Of a stretch of DNA of 32,484 nt, positions 1 to 10,061 are shown piece after piece. The notes beneath the pieces are model-generated. The model worked only from the letters and a program-made list of their open reading frames with translations, was not told where the DNA came from and did no database searches. Positions within the stretch are counted from its first letter, which is position 1, and each line of letters begins with the position of its first letter. A program made the translations under genes and the position numbers. Source of the DNA: an uncultured Muribaculaceae bacterium (lineage in GTDB: Bacteria; Bacteroidota; Bacteroidia; Bacteroidales; Muribaculaceae); NCBI GenBank assembly GCA_910579105.1, contig CAJTRT010000027.1:1-32484 (forward strand), written 5' to 3'.

Positions 1-53
1 ACTTGGCTCCTCGGAGCCGTTAACAAATTCTCAAAAAATAACCGAAGTATTGA

Positions 54-1130
54 TTCTTCGATCCCGCCATCAATAATCCGCTTGAAGAGAAAGGCCCGGC
101 GTATTACTTCAAGGGTTGCGACGTCACCGGCACGGCTTCCACTGATATATCCCGCGCTTGCGAAATAGCTGCGAAAGCTGATGTCGTGGTGTTTGTTGCC
201 GGAACCAGTCTTGATGTTTCCGACGAGAGCCGCGACCGTTCGTCGCTCGATCTGCCAGGCGACCAGCAGAAACTCCTCGAAGCACTGTACAAGGTCAATC
301 CCAACTTGGTGCTGGTACTCGAAACCTGTTCCTCGATGACGATTCCCTGGGCGGTGGAGAATGTTCCCGCTATCGTTGAGGCGTGGTATGGCGGTCAGGC
401 GCAGGGCCAGGCGATTGCCGACGTGCTTTATGGCGATTTCAATCCGTGCGGTAAACTGACCTCCACCTGGTATCGCTCGCTCGCCGACCTTCCGGCCGGG
501 ATGCTGGAATACGACATACGCAAGGCCGGCTACACATATATGTACCACGCCAAAACGCCCCTGTTTCCCTTCGGTTTCGGGATGAGCTATACCGCCTTTG
601 AATATTCCGACTGCGCCCTAAGTGGATCGCGGCTCGCGAAGGACGGAGCAATCGAGGCATCGCTGACGGTTACCAACACGGGCGCTCGCAAGGGAGCGGA
701 GGTCGTGCAACTCTATGCCACATGCCATTCGGCGATAAAGCGTCCCAAGCTGCAGCTCGTTGGTTTTGCCCGCGTCGAATTGGAACCCGGGGAGAGCGCC
801 GAAGTGACAATCCCCGTCAGCCACGACCAGCTCGCGTATTTCAATACCGAGACGCAGACTTTCGATGTCGAGGAGGGAGAGGTGGAAATTCACTTTGCCG
901 CGTCATCGGCCGACATACGCCACACTGCCACGATTACTGCCGAAGGAGCGACTGTGAAAGGCACTTATCTCAGCGATGAAGCCGGAATCGGCAAGGTTAT
1001 ACGGGATAACGGTCTTGTAGACGGCATTGTTTATAATCTTTGCGGACAGCCGATCGCTCCGGCATCCCGGGTTGACAGCCTCCCTGCCGGCTGCTACATT
1101 CTGGATGGACGTAAGTTGATCCGGCATTAA
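54..1130 (+). pseudogene. GH3 glycosidase (beta-glucosidase/xylosidase type), 5'-truncated or disrupted
   Basis: The frame encodes the C-terminal part of a secreted GH3 enzyme: the end of the alpha/beta sandwich domain (GTSLDVSDESRDRSSLDLPG, AWYGGQAQGQAIADVLYG, PFGFGMSYTAF), then a fibronectin type III-like domain (LTVTNTGARKGAEVVQLY ... GFARVELEPGESAEVTI), then a short tail (VYNLCGQPI ... LPAGCYILDGRKLI) like the C-terminal sorting tails of Bacteroidetes secreted enzymes. The ATG at 186 is not the true start: family-like sequence continues upstream to about 63 (NNPLEEKGPAYYFKGCDVTG). In this frame there are stops at 51, 39 and 21, so the N-terminal (beta/alpha)8 domain with the nucleophile cannot be joined in frame. 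Either the gene is frameshifted or truncated, or the assembly has an error near position 50. The GH3 assignment is secure; substrate is not determinable. Confidence 0.8.
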
Positions 1131-1140
1131 AATCAAACCA

Positions 1141-1200
1141 ATCCAATACGCCAAGCCCCGCAAACAGTTTGTCCTGTTTGCGGGGCTTGGCGTATTGGAT
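1141..1200. terminator. 27-bp perfect hairpin between convergent genes
   Basis: Arms 1141-1167 and 1174-1200 are exact reverse complements with a 6-nt loop (TTTGTC). It lies between the GH3 stop and the stop of the minus-strand HAD gene, so it could end transcription from both sides. There is no clean T-run directly after either arm, so the terminator role is inferred from position and stem strength. Confidence 0.65.
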
Positions 1201-1231
1201 TATATGGTGTATGGGATTATGTAATGGAGGG

Positions 1232-1879
1232 CTATAAGAGGCGGTTTGTTATCCCCGCTTCGGCAAAGCGGGCGGCAGAGGCCGCGGACGGGTTGACCAG
1301 CAGAGTCTCCGCAGGGTATGCCGCCGCTGTCGGCAGGTCGTCGGAATGGTCTGTCAGGAAACAGCTTACGCGGTAAATGCCGGAAGCCAGCAGGTTATGT
1401 ATAGCCTGGAGTTTGCGTATGCCCCGAAGCTCGGTGTAATCGGAATATCTTTCGGTGAAGGGTGTTGACAGCTGCTTGTCAATCCCGGCCATAGAACTGA
1501 ATGGTTCCACATATTCGGTCATCGCCGCGGATGCCACGCATATGCAGGCTCCTTTGCTTTTATGAGACGCGATATGCGCCATTACTGTTGGATTGACGGC
1601 TTGAAGCAGTGATGCAGCGAACCGGTTCCAGTCGTTATCGGAGAGCGAGCGGTTGGCGATTCTTGCGAGATGCCATTTCATACGGCGGTGACTGACGAGC
1701 CTCGCTCCTCTGAGAGCAATCCAGTATGACGCTTGCGCGGCTTTTAACGGCATGCGCTTGCGCCACAGCTCTTTCGGAAGCCATAGCATCAGGAACTTCA
1801 TCGAGTTGCCTGTCAGCAAAGTGCCGTCAAGGTCTACGACGCAGAGCGGAATCAGCGGTTTTTGAAGTCTTTCGACCAC
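1232..1879 (-). CDS. HAD-IB family phosphatase
   Basis: A HAD phosphohydrolase of about 215 residues. Motif I is VVDLDGTLL, with the nucleophile Asp and the acid/base Asp two residues later (D16 and D18 from the chosen start). A serine-containing motif II-like strand is seen in ICVASAAMTEYV. The C-terminal motif (LTDHSDDLPTAAAYP...LLVNPS) matches the HAD-IB GDSxxDxPLL...VNP pattern of phosphoserine-phosphatase-like enzymes. The frame is open far upstream, but that part lies antisense-shifted inside the phosphoribosyltransferase gene and has no family similarity. The likely start is GTG at 1879, which overlaps the upstream gene by 28 bp and implies translational coupling. With the PRTase it probably forms a two-enzyme module, the HAD removing a 5-phosphate from a transferred sugar. 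Substrate is inferred from context only. Confidence 0.75.
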   Translation of the reverse strand: MVERLQKPLIPLCVVDLDGTLLTGNSMKFLMLWLPKELWRKRMPLKAAQASYWIALRGARLVSHRRMKWHLARIANRSLSDNDWNRFAASLLQAVNPTVMAHIASHKSKGACICVASAAMTEYVEPFSSMAGIDKQLSTPFTERYSDYTELRGIRKLQAIHNLLASGIYRVSCFLTDHSDDLPTAAAYPAETLLVNPSAASAARFAEAGITNRLL

Positions 1880-2451
1880 GGGAAGCGTACGAGCGTTGAG
1901 TTGTTGTACATAAAATAGTCTGCCGTGACCTTGGGGCGCGCTGTTGTCACCGTTATGGCCATCACCGTTATCCTTGTTTTCGGGTTGACTGACTTTATGG
2001 CCTCTGAAATGCCCCAAAGGGTAACGCCGCTGTCGATAGCGTCGTCGACGAGAAGTATTTCGGGATTTTCCGAGCTTGCCAGCAATTCTTTCAGTCCGGT
2101 GTCGAGATCGACATTCGGAGCGGTTCTGACGGGGGATAATTTCTGCCTGGCTTTGAGCATACGGGCTTCCGTCAGTCGCATTGTGTTTAGAATCCACAGC
2201 GGCACATGGGGCAGCATCTTCACCAACCTGCCCTTTTTGTAATGGGTCGAAGGGCGGTGAAGGTCAATTTCAAAGCGGTCGCCGTATCGTTCTCGGGGAA
2301 AATATTTGCGGAAAGCTTCGCTGACAAACGAACCGCCGCGGCGCACAGCCACGATCGCGTCGAAGTTCCCCCGATGCTCTCTGGCAACCCGTTGCGCGAG
2401 GCATTTCGCCTGCCATTCGAGCCCTGGAGCGTTTACCGTGATTACCTGCAT
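1852..2451 (-). CDS. Phosphoribosyltransferase-fold protein
   Basis: 199 residues. The PRPP-binding motif LLVDDAIDSGVTL (about residue 130-143) has the two adjacent acidic residues that bind the ribose hydroxyls, and the N-terminal half has the expected AIVAVRRGGSFVSEAF strand-loop for pyrophosphate binding. Purine and pyrimidine salvage enzymes carry additional base-recognition signatures that I do not see. It sits between a GT2 glycosyltransferase (35 bp upstream) and an overlapping HAD phosphatase. This suggests that it uses PRPP as a donor for glycan ribofuranosylation rather than for nucleotide salvage. PRPP-dependent ribofuranosyltransferases paired with HAD phosphatases are known from bacterial surface polysaccharide pathways. 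The specific function here is inferred. Confidence 0.8.
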   Translation of the reverse strand: MQVITVNAPGLEWQAKCLAQRVAREHRGNFDAIVAVRRGGSFVSEAFRKYFPRERYGDRFEIDLHRPSTHYKKGRLVKMLPHVPLWILNTMRLTEARMLKARQKLSPVRTAPNVDLDTGLKELLASSENPEILLVDDAIDSGVTLWGISEAIKSVNPKTRITVMAITVTTARPKVTADYFMYNNSTLVRFPWSKDFKNR

Positions 2452-2486
2452 ATGTCTATTGGTAGTTTTGTTTCAAGGTGTTGTGT

Positions 2487-3464
2487 TTATGTCAGCCTGG
2501 CAAGCAGCCGCAGCATCGGCATGCCTCCGTATGAGAGAATCGCTCCCAGCTTGTTTTTGAGGCGTACCTTGGGGTTGGCAATCTCTCCAAAACGTCTTTC
2601 TCGGATTATATCGAGGCAGCGTCTGATTTCGCCTGGCTGATTGACTCTGTTCTTCAGCATCAGCAGCAATATGTTGTAATGTGCGGAGAACTGGCGGTCA
2701 AGCGCGGCCTTGAAGAGCCGTTTTGTCCCGGGCCTCATATGATCGACGATTTTGTCCGTCACATCCAGCACGTCAAAGCGGCTGTCGGACCAGGTGTTGA
2801 TGAAACTCCTCGGATTGTCGCGATAGAGATAGACAGAGTGGTCAAGCAATGTTACCGCCGCGGCTTGTTCAAACACTCGGTAGCCGAAATCAAGGTCCTC
2901 ATATCGCGTTTTTCGGAATCTTATAGGATTTTCTCCATCCAGCAGATTACGGGAGAACAAGATTCCGCAGACACTGTTAACCATGCCTTTTTGGTAGAGG
3001 CTGCACTCTATGGCGCGGGATGGGTCAAGCGTTATTTCGCGGCCTGAACCATTGGAGGAATCGATGGATGTGCCATTTTCCAGCTTCCCTATGGTGATTT
3101 CAGACCTTGTCCGTCTGGCAGAACTTAACAATCGGGATATGGCGTCGTCATACAGGGTGTCATCCGAGTCAAGGAAGGTAATCCATTTGCCTGTCGAGGC
3201 TTCGATTCCGGCGTTTCGCGCGGCTGAAACCCCCTGGTTTGACTGGCTGATCAGGCGGAAGCGGTTGTCTTTCGCAGCGTATTTGCCGCAAATTGATGCT
3301 GAATCGTCGGTAGAGCCGTCGTCAACGAGTATGGCTTCGAAACGGGTATATGTCTGCGAGCGAAGCGATTCCAGCGCTTCGCGAAGATATGCCTCGGCAT
3401 TATACACCGGGACTATGACCGATACCAGCTCTTCTTCCATTTGTGAAGCCGTCAGCTCTTCCAT
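2487..3464 (-). CDS. GT2 family (GT-A fold) glycosyltransferase
   Basis: About 325 residues. The N-terminal GT-A domain shows VSVIVPVYNAEAYLREALES, the nucleotide-binding VDDGSTDDS, the NQGVSAARNAG loop, and the metal-binding FLDSDD. The C-terminal half has the acidic catalytic-region motif RYEDLDFGYRVFE. It is typical of polysaccharide or glycan decorating enzymes that act at the cytoplasmic face with NDP-sugars. The frame opens at 3491 (ATG), but the ATG at 3464 (MEELTASQ) or 3440 (MEEELVSV) places the first strand closer to the start, as is usual in this family; I chose 3464. It is the first gene of a probable three-gene unit with the PRTase and HAD phosphatase. Donor and acceptor are unknown. 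Confidence 0.88.
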   Translation of the reverse strand: MEELTASQMEEELVSVIVPVYNAEAYLREALESLRSQTYTRFEAILVDDGSTDDSASICGKYAAKDNRFRLISQSNQGVSAARNAGIEASTGKWITFLDSDDTLYDDAISRLLSSARRTRSEITIGKLENGTSIDSSNGSGREITLDPSRAIECSLYQKGMVNSVCGILFSRNLLDGENPIRFRKTRYEDLDFGYRVFEQAAAVTLLDHSVYLYRDNPRSFINTWSDSRFDVLDVTDKIVDHMRPGTKRLFKAALDRQFSAHYNILLLMLKNRVNQPGEIRRCLDIIRERRFGEIANPKVRLKNKLGAILSYGGMPMLRLLARLT

Positions 3465-3501
3465 ACTAACATAACGTATGCCGCGAGGCATATATTGCCA
3501 A

Positions 3502-3530
3502 GGAGGCCGTGCCCTGTCGACACGGCCTCC
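3502..3530 (-). terminator. Hairpin downstream of the EF-G2 gene
   Basis: GGAGGCCGTG (3502-3511) and CACGGCCTCC (3521-3530) form a 10-bp perfect stem with a 9-nt loop, just after the stop of the EF-G-like gene on the minus strand and before the glycosyltransferase. There is no strong T-run after it on the minus strand. Confidence 0.55.
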
Positions 3531-3552
3531 GTATAGGGACTTTGAACAGCTG

Positions 3553-5709
3553 TTATTCCTCGGTCTGCTTGGCGGCGTACTCTTTGAGCAGCTTGTCCTG
3601 AACGTCGCCGGGCACCAGCTCGTAGGACGCGAACTTCATGGTGAAGGACGCGCGTCCACCCGTCAGCGAGCTGAGGTCGGTGGAGTAGGAGGCCATCTCT
3701 TTCAGAGGCACCTTTGCCTGGATTGTCTGGAATCCGTTTTCCGATTCAGAGCCCATAATGATGCCTCGGCGCGATGGGAGGTCGCTCATGATGTCGCCCA
3801 TAGCTTCGTCGGGAGCGGTCACTTCGACGTCGTATACCGGTTCGAGCACTTTCGGATTGGCGTTGCGGAACGCTTCGGAGAACGCGTTGCGTGCTGCCAG
3901 GCGGAAGGATATTTCGTTGGAGTCAACCGGATGCATCTTGCCGTCATAGACGCACACACGCACGTCGCGGGCGTAAGAACCTGTCAGCGGTCCCTGTTCC
4001 ATACGGTCCATCAGGCCCTTGACAATCGCCGGGATAAAGCGGGCATCGATCGCGCCGCCAACGATACAGTTGTGAACCACGAGCTTGCCGCCCCATGCCA
4101 GGGGGATTTCCTGTGTGTCGCGGATGTTCATCTTGTACTCCTGGTTGCCGAAACGATAGGTGTCGGGCAACGGCGCGTCCTCGGAATACGGTTCGATAAT
4201 CAGGTGAACCTCGCCGAACTGCCCGGCGCCACCAGACTGCTTCTTGTGGCGGTAGTCGGCTCGCGCGGCCTTGGTGATTGTCTCGCGGTAGGGGATTTTC
4301 GGCTCCTCGAAGATGATCGGGAGCTTGTCGTTGTTCTCGACGCGCCATTTGAGGGTGCGCAGGTGGAACTCGCCCTGGCCTTTGAGGATGGTTTGTTTCA
4401 GCTCCTTGCTCTGCTCCACGATCCATGTGGGGTCTTCGGCGTGCATGCGGTTGAGGATGCCGGAGAGTTTTTCCGAGTCGGCCTCGTTGACGGGGCGCAC
4501 GGCGCGCTGGAACTTGGGAGCCGGATATTTGATGAAGTCAAACTGGATGTCGCACCCCTTTTCGTCGAGGGTGTTGCCCGTGCGCACGTCTTTCAGCTTG
4601 ACGGTCGCGCCGATGTCACCGGCGCAGAGTTTGTCGACAGGGGTCTTGATCTGGCCGCACACGCAGTAAATCTGAGCGAGGCGCTCCTTGCTGCCACGGC
4701 TGACATTCTCGAGGTCGGCTCCGGCGTTGAGAGTGCCGGACATAACCTTGAAGTACTGGACTTCGCCGATATGCGGCTCGACTGTTGTCTTGAACATGAA
4801 GATGCTGAGGGGGCCGTTGCTGTCGGGCTTGACTTCCTCGCCCTTGGTGTCGACTGGCGCGGGCATGTCTTCGACGAACGGAACAACGTTGCCGAGGAAC
4901 TCCATCATGCGGCGCACGCCCATGTCTTTAAGCGCCGAAACGCAGAACACGGGGTATATCGAGCGGTCTACCAGACCTTTGCGGATGCCTTCGCGCATTT
5001 CGTCCTCAGTGAGGTGCCCCTGGTCGAAGAATTTTTCCATCAGGGTCTCGTCGTTCTCGGCGGCAGCCTCTACGAGCTGCTGGTGCAGCTCCTGGGCTTT
5101 CTCTTTCTCCTCTTCGGGAATCTCCTCGATCGTGGGCACGCCGCCGTCGGGGCCCCAGGAGTATTTCTTCATCAGCAGCACGTCGACCATGGCGTTGAAG
5201 CCGGGACCGCACGCGAGCGGATATTGGATGGGCACGACCTTCGGGCCGAAGATCTCGCGCATCTGGTGTATGGCGTTGTCATAGTCGGCTTTCTCGCCGT
5301 CAAGCTGGTTGATTGCGAAGATTACCGGCTTGCGCAGTTTGGCGGTGGTGCGGAATATGTTCTGCGTGCCTACTTCCACTCCGTATTGCGCGTCGATCAC
5401 GATAACTCCGGTATCGGTGACGTTGAGGGCGGTCACGGCGTTACCCACGAAGTCGTCGGCTCCGGGGCAGTCGATCACGTTGAGCTTTTTCCCGAGGAAC
5501 TCGGCGTAGAACACGGTGGAGAATACCGAATAGCCGTATTCCTTCTCGACGGGGAAGTAGTCCGACACGGTATTCTTGGCCTCGATTGTGCCGCGGCGTT
5601 TTATCACCCCACACTCGAAGAGCATGGCTTCTGCGAGTGTGGTTTTCCCGGACCCCTTGCTGCCGAGCAGGGAGATGTTTTTGATTTCGTTAGTCTGGTA
5701 AACCTTCAT
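3553..5709 (-). CDS. fusA2: EF-G2-like elongation factor G paralogue
   Basis: 718 residues from the ATG at 5709 (MKVYQTNEIKNI); the in-frame TTG at 5715 is not needed. The domain order is that of EF-G: GTPase domain with P-loop GSKGSGKTTL, switch II DCPGADDF, NQLD in place of NKxD, then domains II-V (GGAGQFGEVHLIIEPY in domain IV; LPSRRGIIMGSESE in domain V). In canonical EF-G, switch II reads DTPGHVDF and its His positions the catalytic water; here it is Ala. This fits the Bacteroides EF-G2 paralogue, reported to support translation without ribosome-dependent GTP hydrolysis and to be needed in carbon starvation and gut colonisation. It is monocistronic, with its own promoter and a downstream hairpin. 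Confidence 0.88.
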   Translation of the reverse strand: MKVYQTNEIKNISLLGSKGSGKTTLAEAMLFECGVIKRRGTIEAKNTVSDYFPVEKEYGYSVFSTVFYAEFLGKKLNVIDCPGADDFVGNAVTALNVTDTGVIVIDAQYGVEVGTQNIFRTTAKLRKPVIFAINQLDGEKADYDNAIHQMREIFGPKVVPIQYPLACGPGFNAMVDVLLMKKYSWGPDGGVPTIEEIPEEEKEKAQELHQQLVEAAAENDETLMEKFFDQGHLTEDEMREGIRKGLVDRSIYPVFCVSALKDMGVRRMMEFLGNVVPFVEDMPAPVDTKGEEVKPDSNGPLSIFMFKTTVEPHIGEVQYFKVMSGTLNAGADLENVSRGSKERLAQIYCVCGQIKTPVDKLCAGDIGATVKLKDVRTGNTLDEKGCDIQFDFIKYPAPKFQRAVRPVNEADSEKLSGILNRMHAEDPTWIVEQSKELKQTILKGQGEFHLRTLKWRVENNDKLPIIFEEPKIPYRETITKAARADYRHKKQSGGAGQFGEVHLIIEPYSEDAPLPDTYRFGNQEYKMNIRDTQEIPLAWGGKLVVHNCIVGGAIDARFIPAIVKGLMDRMEQGPLTGSYARDVRVCVYDGKMHPVDSNEISFRLAARNAFSEAFRNANPKVLEPVYDVEVTAPDEAMGDIMSDLPSRRGIIMGSESENGFQTIQAKVPLKEMASYSTDLSSLTGGRASFTMKFASYELVPGDVQDKLLKEYAAKQTEE

Positions 5710-5783
5710 TTTCAAAAAGTATTTAAGGTAAGAATCCCGCCCGGAGCGAGGCTCGGATGGGAGATGTTTAGCTTTTCTGCCCG

Positions 5784-5817
5784 CAAATTACGCATTTCCA
5801 CTCATTCGGCAATACCT
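5784..5817 (-). promoter_or_regulatory. Probable promoter of the EF-G2 gene with AGGTATTGC at -33
   Basis: On the minus strand AGGTATTGCCG (5817-5807) contains the -33 TTG; 19 bp later comes TAATTTG (5790-5784), close to the Bacteroidetes -7 TAnnTTTG. The leader to the ATG at 5709 would be about 65 nt. The same AGGTATTGC lies at the -33 of both promoters at the hmu locus. Confidence 0.5.
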
Positions 5818-5928
5818 CAGCCGTATGTTTCATAACATAAAAACGCCAACCGCTTAAAAATTTTACGTTTCTTAATGATTGCGTCCGGCGCCATTTGCCG
5901 GGACTTATATTATATGGCGGAAATTTCG

Positions 5929-5936
5929 TATCTTCG
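5929..5936 (+). promoter_or_regulatory. Possible -7 element of the lon promoter
   Basis: TATCTTCG is one mismatch from TAnnTTTG and is followed closely by the lon start. No convincing -33 TTTG at the right distance was found. If real, the in-frame ATGs at 5875 and 5914 lie upstream of transcription and cannot be the start. Confidence 0.3.
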
Positions 5937-5952
5937 CGCTCGCAAACCGCGA

Positions 5953-8352
<2,400 letters not shown>

Positions 8353-8370
8353 GCGATAATAAATTATTAG

Positions 8371-8404
8371 CAGACAACGGGGACGCGCGCGTCCCCGTTG
8401 TCTG
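8371..8404. terminator. 34-nt perfect palindrome between lon and the hmu operon
   Basis: CAGACAACGGGGACGCG is followed immediately by its exact reverse complement, giving a 17-bp palindrome (effective loop GCGC or less). It sits between the convergent ends of lon and hmuV, so it is a likely bidirectional terminator. Confidence 0.7.
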
Positions 8405-8426
8405 ACGTATCAGTGGCATCCCCGTG

Positions 8427-8771
8427 TTATTCCGGGACGTAGATTATATCGCCGGAGGGGAGGCGGTACGCGGTGCCGACGCGTTCGCCGCGGGTTGCCG
8501 CGGGATTGTTGTCGTCAGATTCAGAGGGTGTGTATCGGTTTATTTTCTCACCCTCCTTTGTGATTATTTCCATATTCTTCTTGCCGGGATTCTTGACCAT
8601 TGTGAAATCTTCCTGCGAGAACATCTCGGTCATGTTGTAGCGACTGACGAGAGCGACCATCAGAGCCACGGCGAACACCATCGCGACATCGAAGAGATTG
8701 CTGACGACGCTCATCGGGTCGTTCTCATCCTTTCGGCTTCTCCTGAGAAATGACTGGCGTCTGTTTATCAT
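8427..8771 (-). CDS. hmuV: HmuV-like DUF2149 protein, ExbD-like
   Basis: 114 residues with one membrane segment (about 22-43). Within it the sequence NLFDVAMVFAVALM carries an Asp (D28) at the place where ExbD/TolR/MotB have their proton-carrying Asp. After the helix follows a short periplasmic domain of the DUF2149 type. Its start overlaps the stop of the ExbB-like gene by ATGA. Together the two should form a proton-driven channel that energises the outer-membrane receptor or the HmuS chelatase. It is the last gene of the six-gene operon, matching the position of hmuV in Porphyromonas gingivalis. The energising role is inferred from family and context. Confidence 0.8.
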   Translation of the reverse strand: MINRRQSFLRRSRKDENDPMSVVSNLFDVAMVFAVALMVALVSRYNMTEMFSQEDFTMVKNPGKKNMEIITKEGEKINRYTPSESDDNNPAATRGERVGTAYRLPSGDIIYVPE

Positions 8772-9367
8772 AGCGCGGGAGTTTTTGCGAGTGTGTCAGC
8801 GATGTATTCAAGCCGCGACAGGTCGGAGGCGGCCTGGCGTTCCTTGCCCTGCTGTGTCAGGAACCCGATCGCGCTTATCGTGAGGCCCACCACGGTGGTC
8901 GCGAAAGCGATTTGCATATTGTATGCCATAGACGCTATGTCGCCTGAGGCGAGTCCGGCTAATGCGGGTCCCATAGGTATCAGAGTCCCCATGAGGCCGA
9001 GAATCGGCCCCATTTTGGTGAGGGTCTTGGATGTGGCTGTTTCCTTTTCTACGGCCAGTTCGTAGTCGTTAAGCAGCAGATTGAGCCGCGGTTCGTCGCC
9101 CGCGGCCTCGAACAACCTGCGGCCATATGCTTCGGAAAGAGTGAGTGGCTTTTGTGGAATGGTGGCGAGAGCCTCGGCAGCGTTTCCTTTGTCGAGGGCT
9201 GAAACGGCTCTTTCGAGATTGGCAGCTCCCTTCCGCGAGCGGTTCCACTGACCGAAATAAGCTCCTACCATTATAAGCGCACGGACGAAGAAAAATATCA
9301 GCAGCACAATCACAGGCACGAGCAGCCCTGTGGAAATCCAGTAAAGGATGTTAGATATGACATTCAT
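8768..9367 (-). CDS. hmuU: HmuU-like MotA/TolQ/ExbB proton channel protein
   Basis: 199 residues. There is an N-terminal membrane helix (about 8-34), a cytoplasmic region containing LPLTLSEAYGRRLFEAAGDE-like helices, then two more helices with the family signature KMGPILGLMGTLIPMGPALAGLASGD and MQIAFATTVVGLTISAIGF. This is the TolQ/ExbB arrangement. It overlaps hmuT upstream and hmuV downstream by ATGA at each junction, a sign of coupled translation. It likely pairs with the DUF2149 protein as an ExbB-ExbD-like motor for heme import. Confidence 0.88.
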   Translation of the reverse strand: MNVISNILYWISTGLLVPVIVLLIFFFVRALIMVGAYFGQWNRSRKGAANLERAVSALDKGNAAEALATIPQKPLTLSEAYGRRLFEAAGDEPRLNLLLNDYELAVEKETATSKTLTKMGPILGLMGTLIPMGPALAGLASGDIASMAYNMQIAFATTVVGLTISAIGFLTQQGKERQAASDLSRLEYIADTLAKTPAL

Positions 9368-10056
9368 ATTCTTTTTATTTTCTTGTCAGATAAATACTTG
9401 TTCAAAACCATTCCGGCCGCGCAACCAATCGCGAAGATGAGTATGACGGCGCATAAGGCACCCCATTCAACGGAATTCGTTCCGGCGGCGGCTGTCCTGC
9501 CGTTGACAGTGGCGGCAACACCGAGAGCCGCGGCGAGCAGCGAGCCGAGAAACAGAAGCTCAAGACGTATGTCGTCTTCCGGAAGAAGCCATTTTAGGAA
9601 CCATGCGACAAGGGGGAAGCCCAACAGAACCGCACTGGCGAGCAGGTAGCCAGCCGTCTCGAAATCGAGTCCGGGAAAAGAGAAAAGTGTCTCGGTGAGG
9701 AGGGCCAGCAATGTCGGGAAGATTAGAAGTCCAGGGAACCATAATAATGTTTCGAGGATGGCGTTGAGCTGCCGTGAGAGCGGTTTCTCAAGGCGGCGCG
9801 CCATAAGGAAACAGAAAGCAACCTGCGCCGCGATGTCTATTGTCAGGAACACCGCCGCGTCAATCATCATTTCCGGCGAGGAGAGCCAGGAAGCAATCTG
9901 GGTTTTCGATTGCGAGGCGGCTGTGTCTACTGAAAATGCGACGAACATGGCCGCCACTCCCGAAAGTGCTATTTTGCCCGGGAGACCGTGATATGTGAGC
10001 TTCACTATGAAAGTGAAGCCCACAATCAACAGTATTATTAACACAACAACTTGCAT
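9364..10056 (-). CDS. hmuT: HmuT-like polytopic membrane protein
   Basis: 230 residues, almost all hydrophobic, with about seven predicted membrane helices (near 3-20, 28-45, 65-85, 103-125, 133-155, 165-185, 195-218) and a basic C-terminus (YLSDKKIKRI). No enzyme motif is recognisable. The assignment rests on operon position: between the CobN-like hmuS (5 bp upstream) and the ExbB-like hmuU (ATGA overlap), as in the Porphyromonas hmu operon. It may anchor or gate the HmuS/HmuU/HmuV assembly in the inner membrane; this is inference. Confidence 0.7.
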   Translation of the reverse strand: MQVVVLIILLIVGFTFIVKLTYHGLPGKIALSGVAAMFVAFSVDTAASQSKTQIASWLSSPEMMIDAAVFLTIDIAAQVAFCFLMARRLEKPLSRQLNAILETLLWFPGLLIFPTLLALLTETLFSFPGLDFETAGYLLASAVLLGFPLVAWFLKWLLPEDDIRLELLFLGSLLAAALGVAATVNGRTAAAGTNSVEWGALCAVILIFAIGCAAGMVLNKYLSDKKIKRI

Positions 10057-10061
10057 GGTAA

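Noticed and set aside
1880..2197. N-terminal extension of the HAD protein
   Set aside because: It lies within the PRTase gene in another frame, is rich in Arg and Ser without family similarity, and precedes the DxDGT motif by over 100 residues.
3478..5835. A 785-codon plus-strand open frame
   Set aside because: It runs antisense to the EF-G2 gene; its composition (His, Val, Glu, Leu rich) is that of a mirrored coding sequence and no family pattern is seen.
5875..5952. Longer lon start
   Set aside because: The residues do not resemble Lon N-termini, and a -7-like TATCTTCG lies within the stretch.
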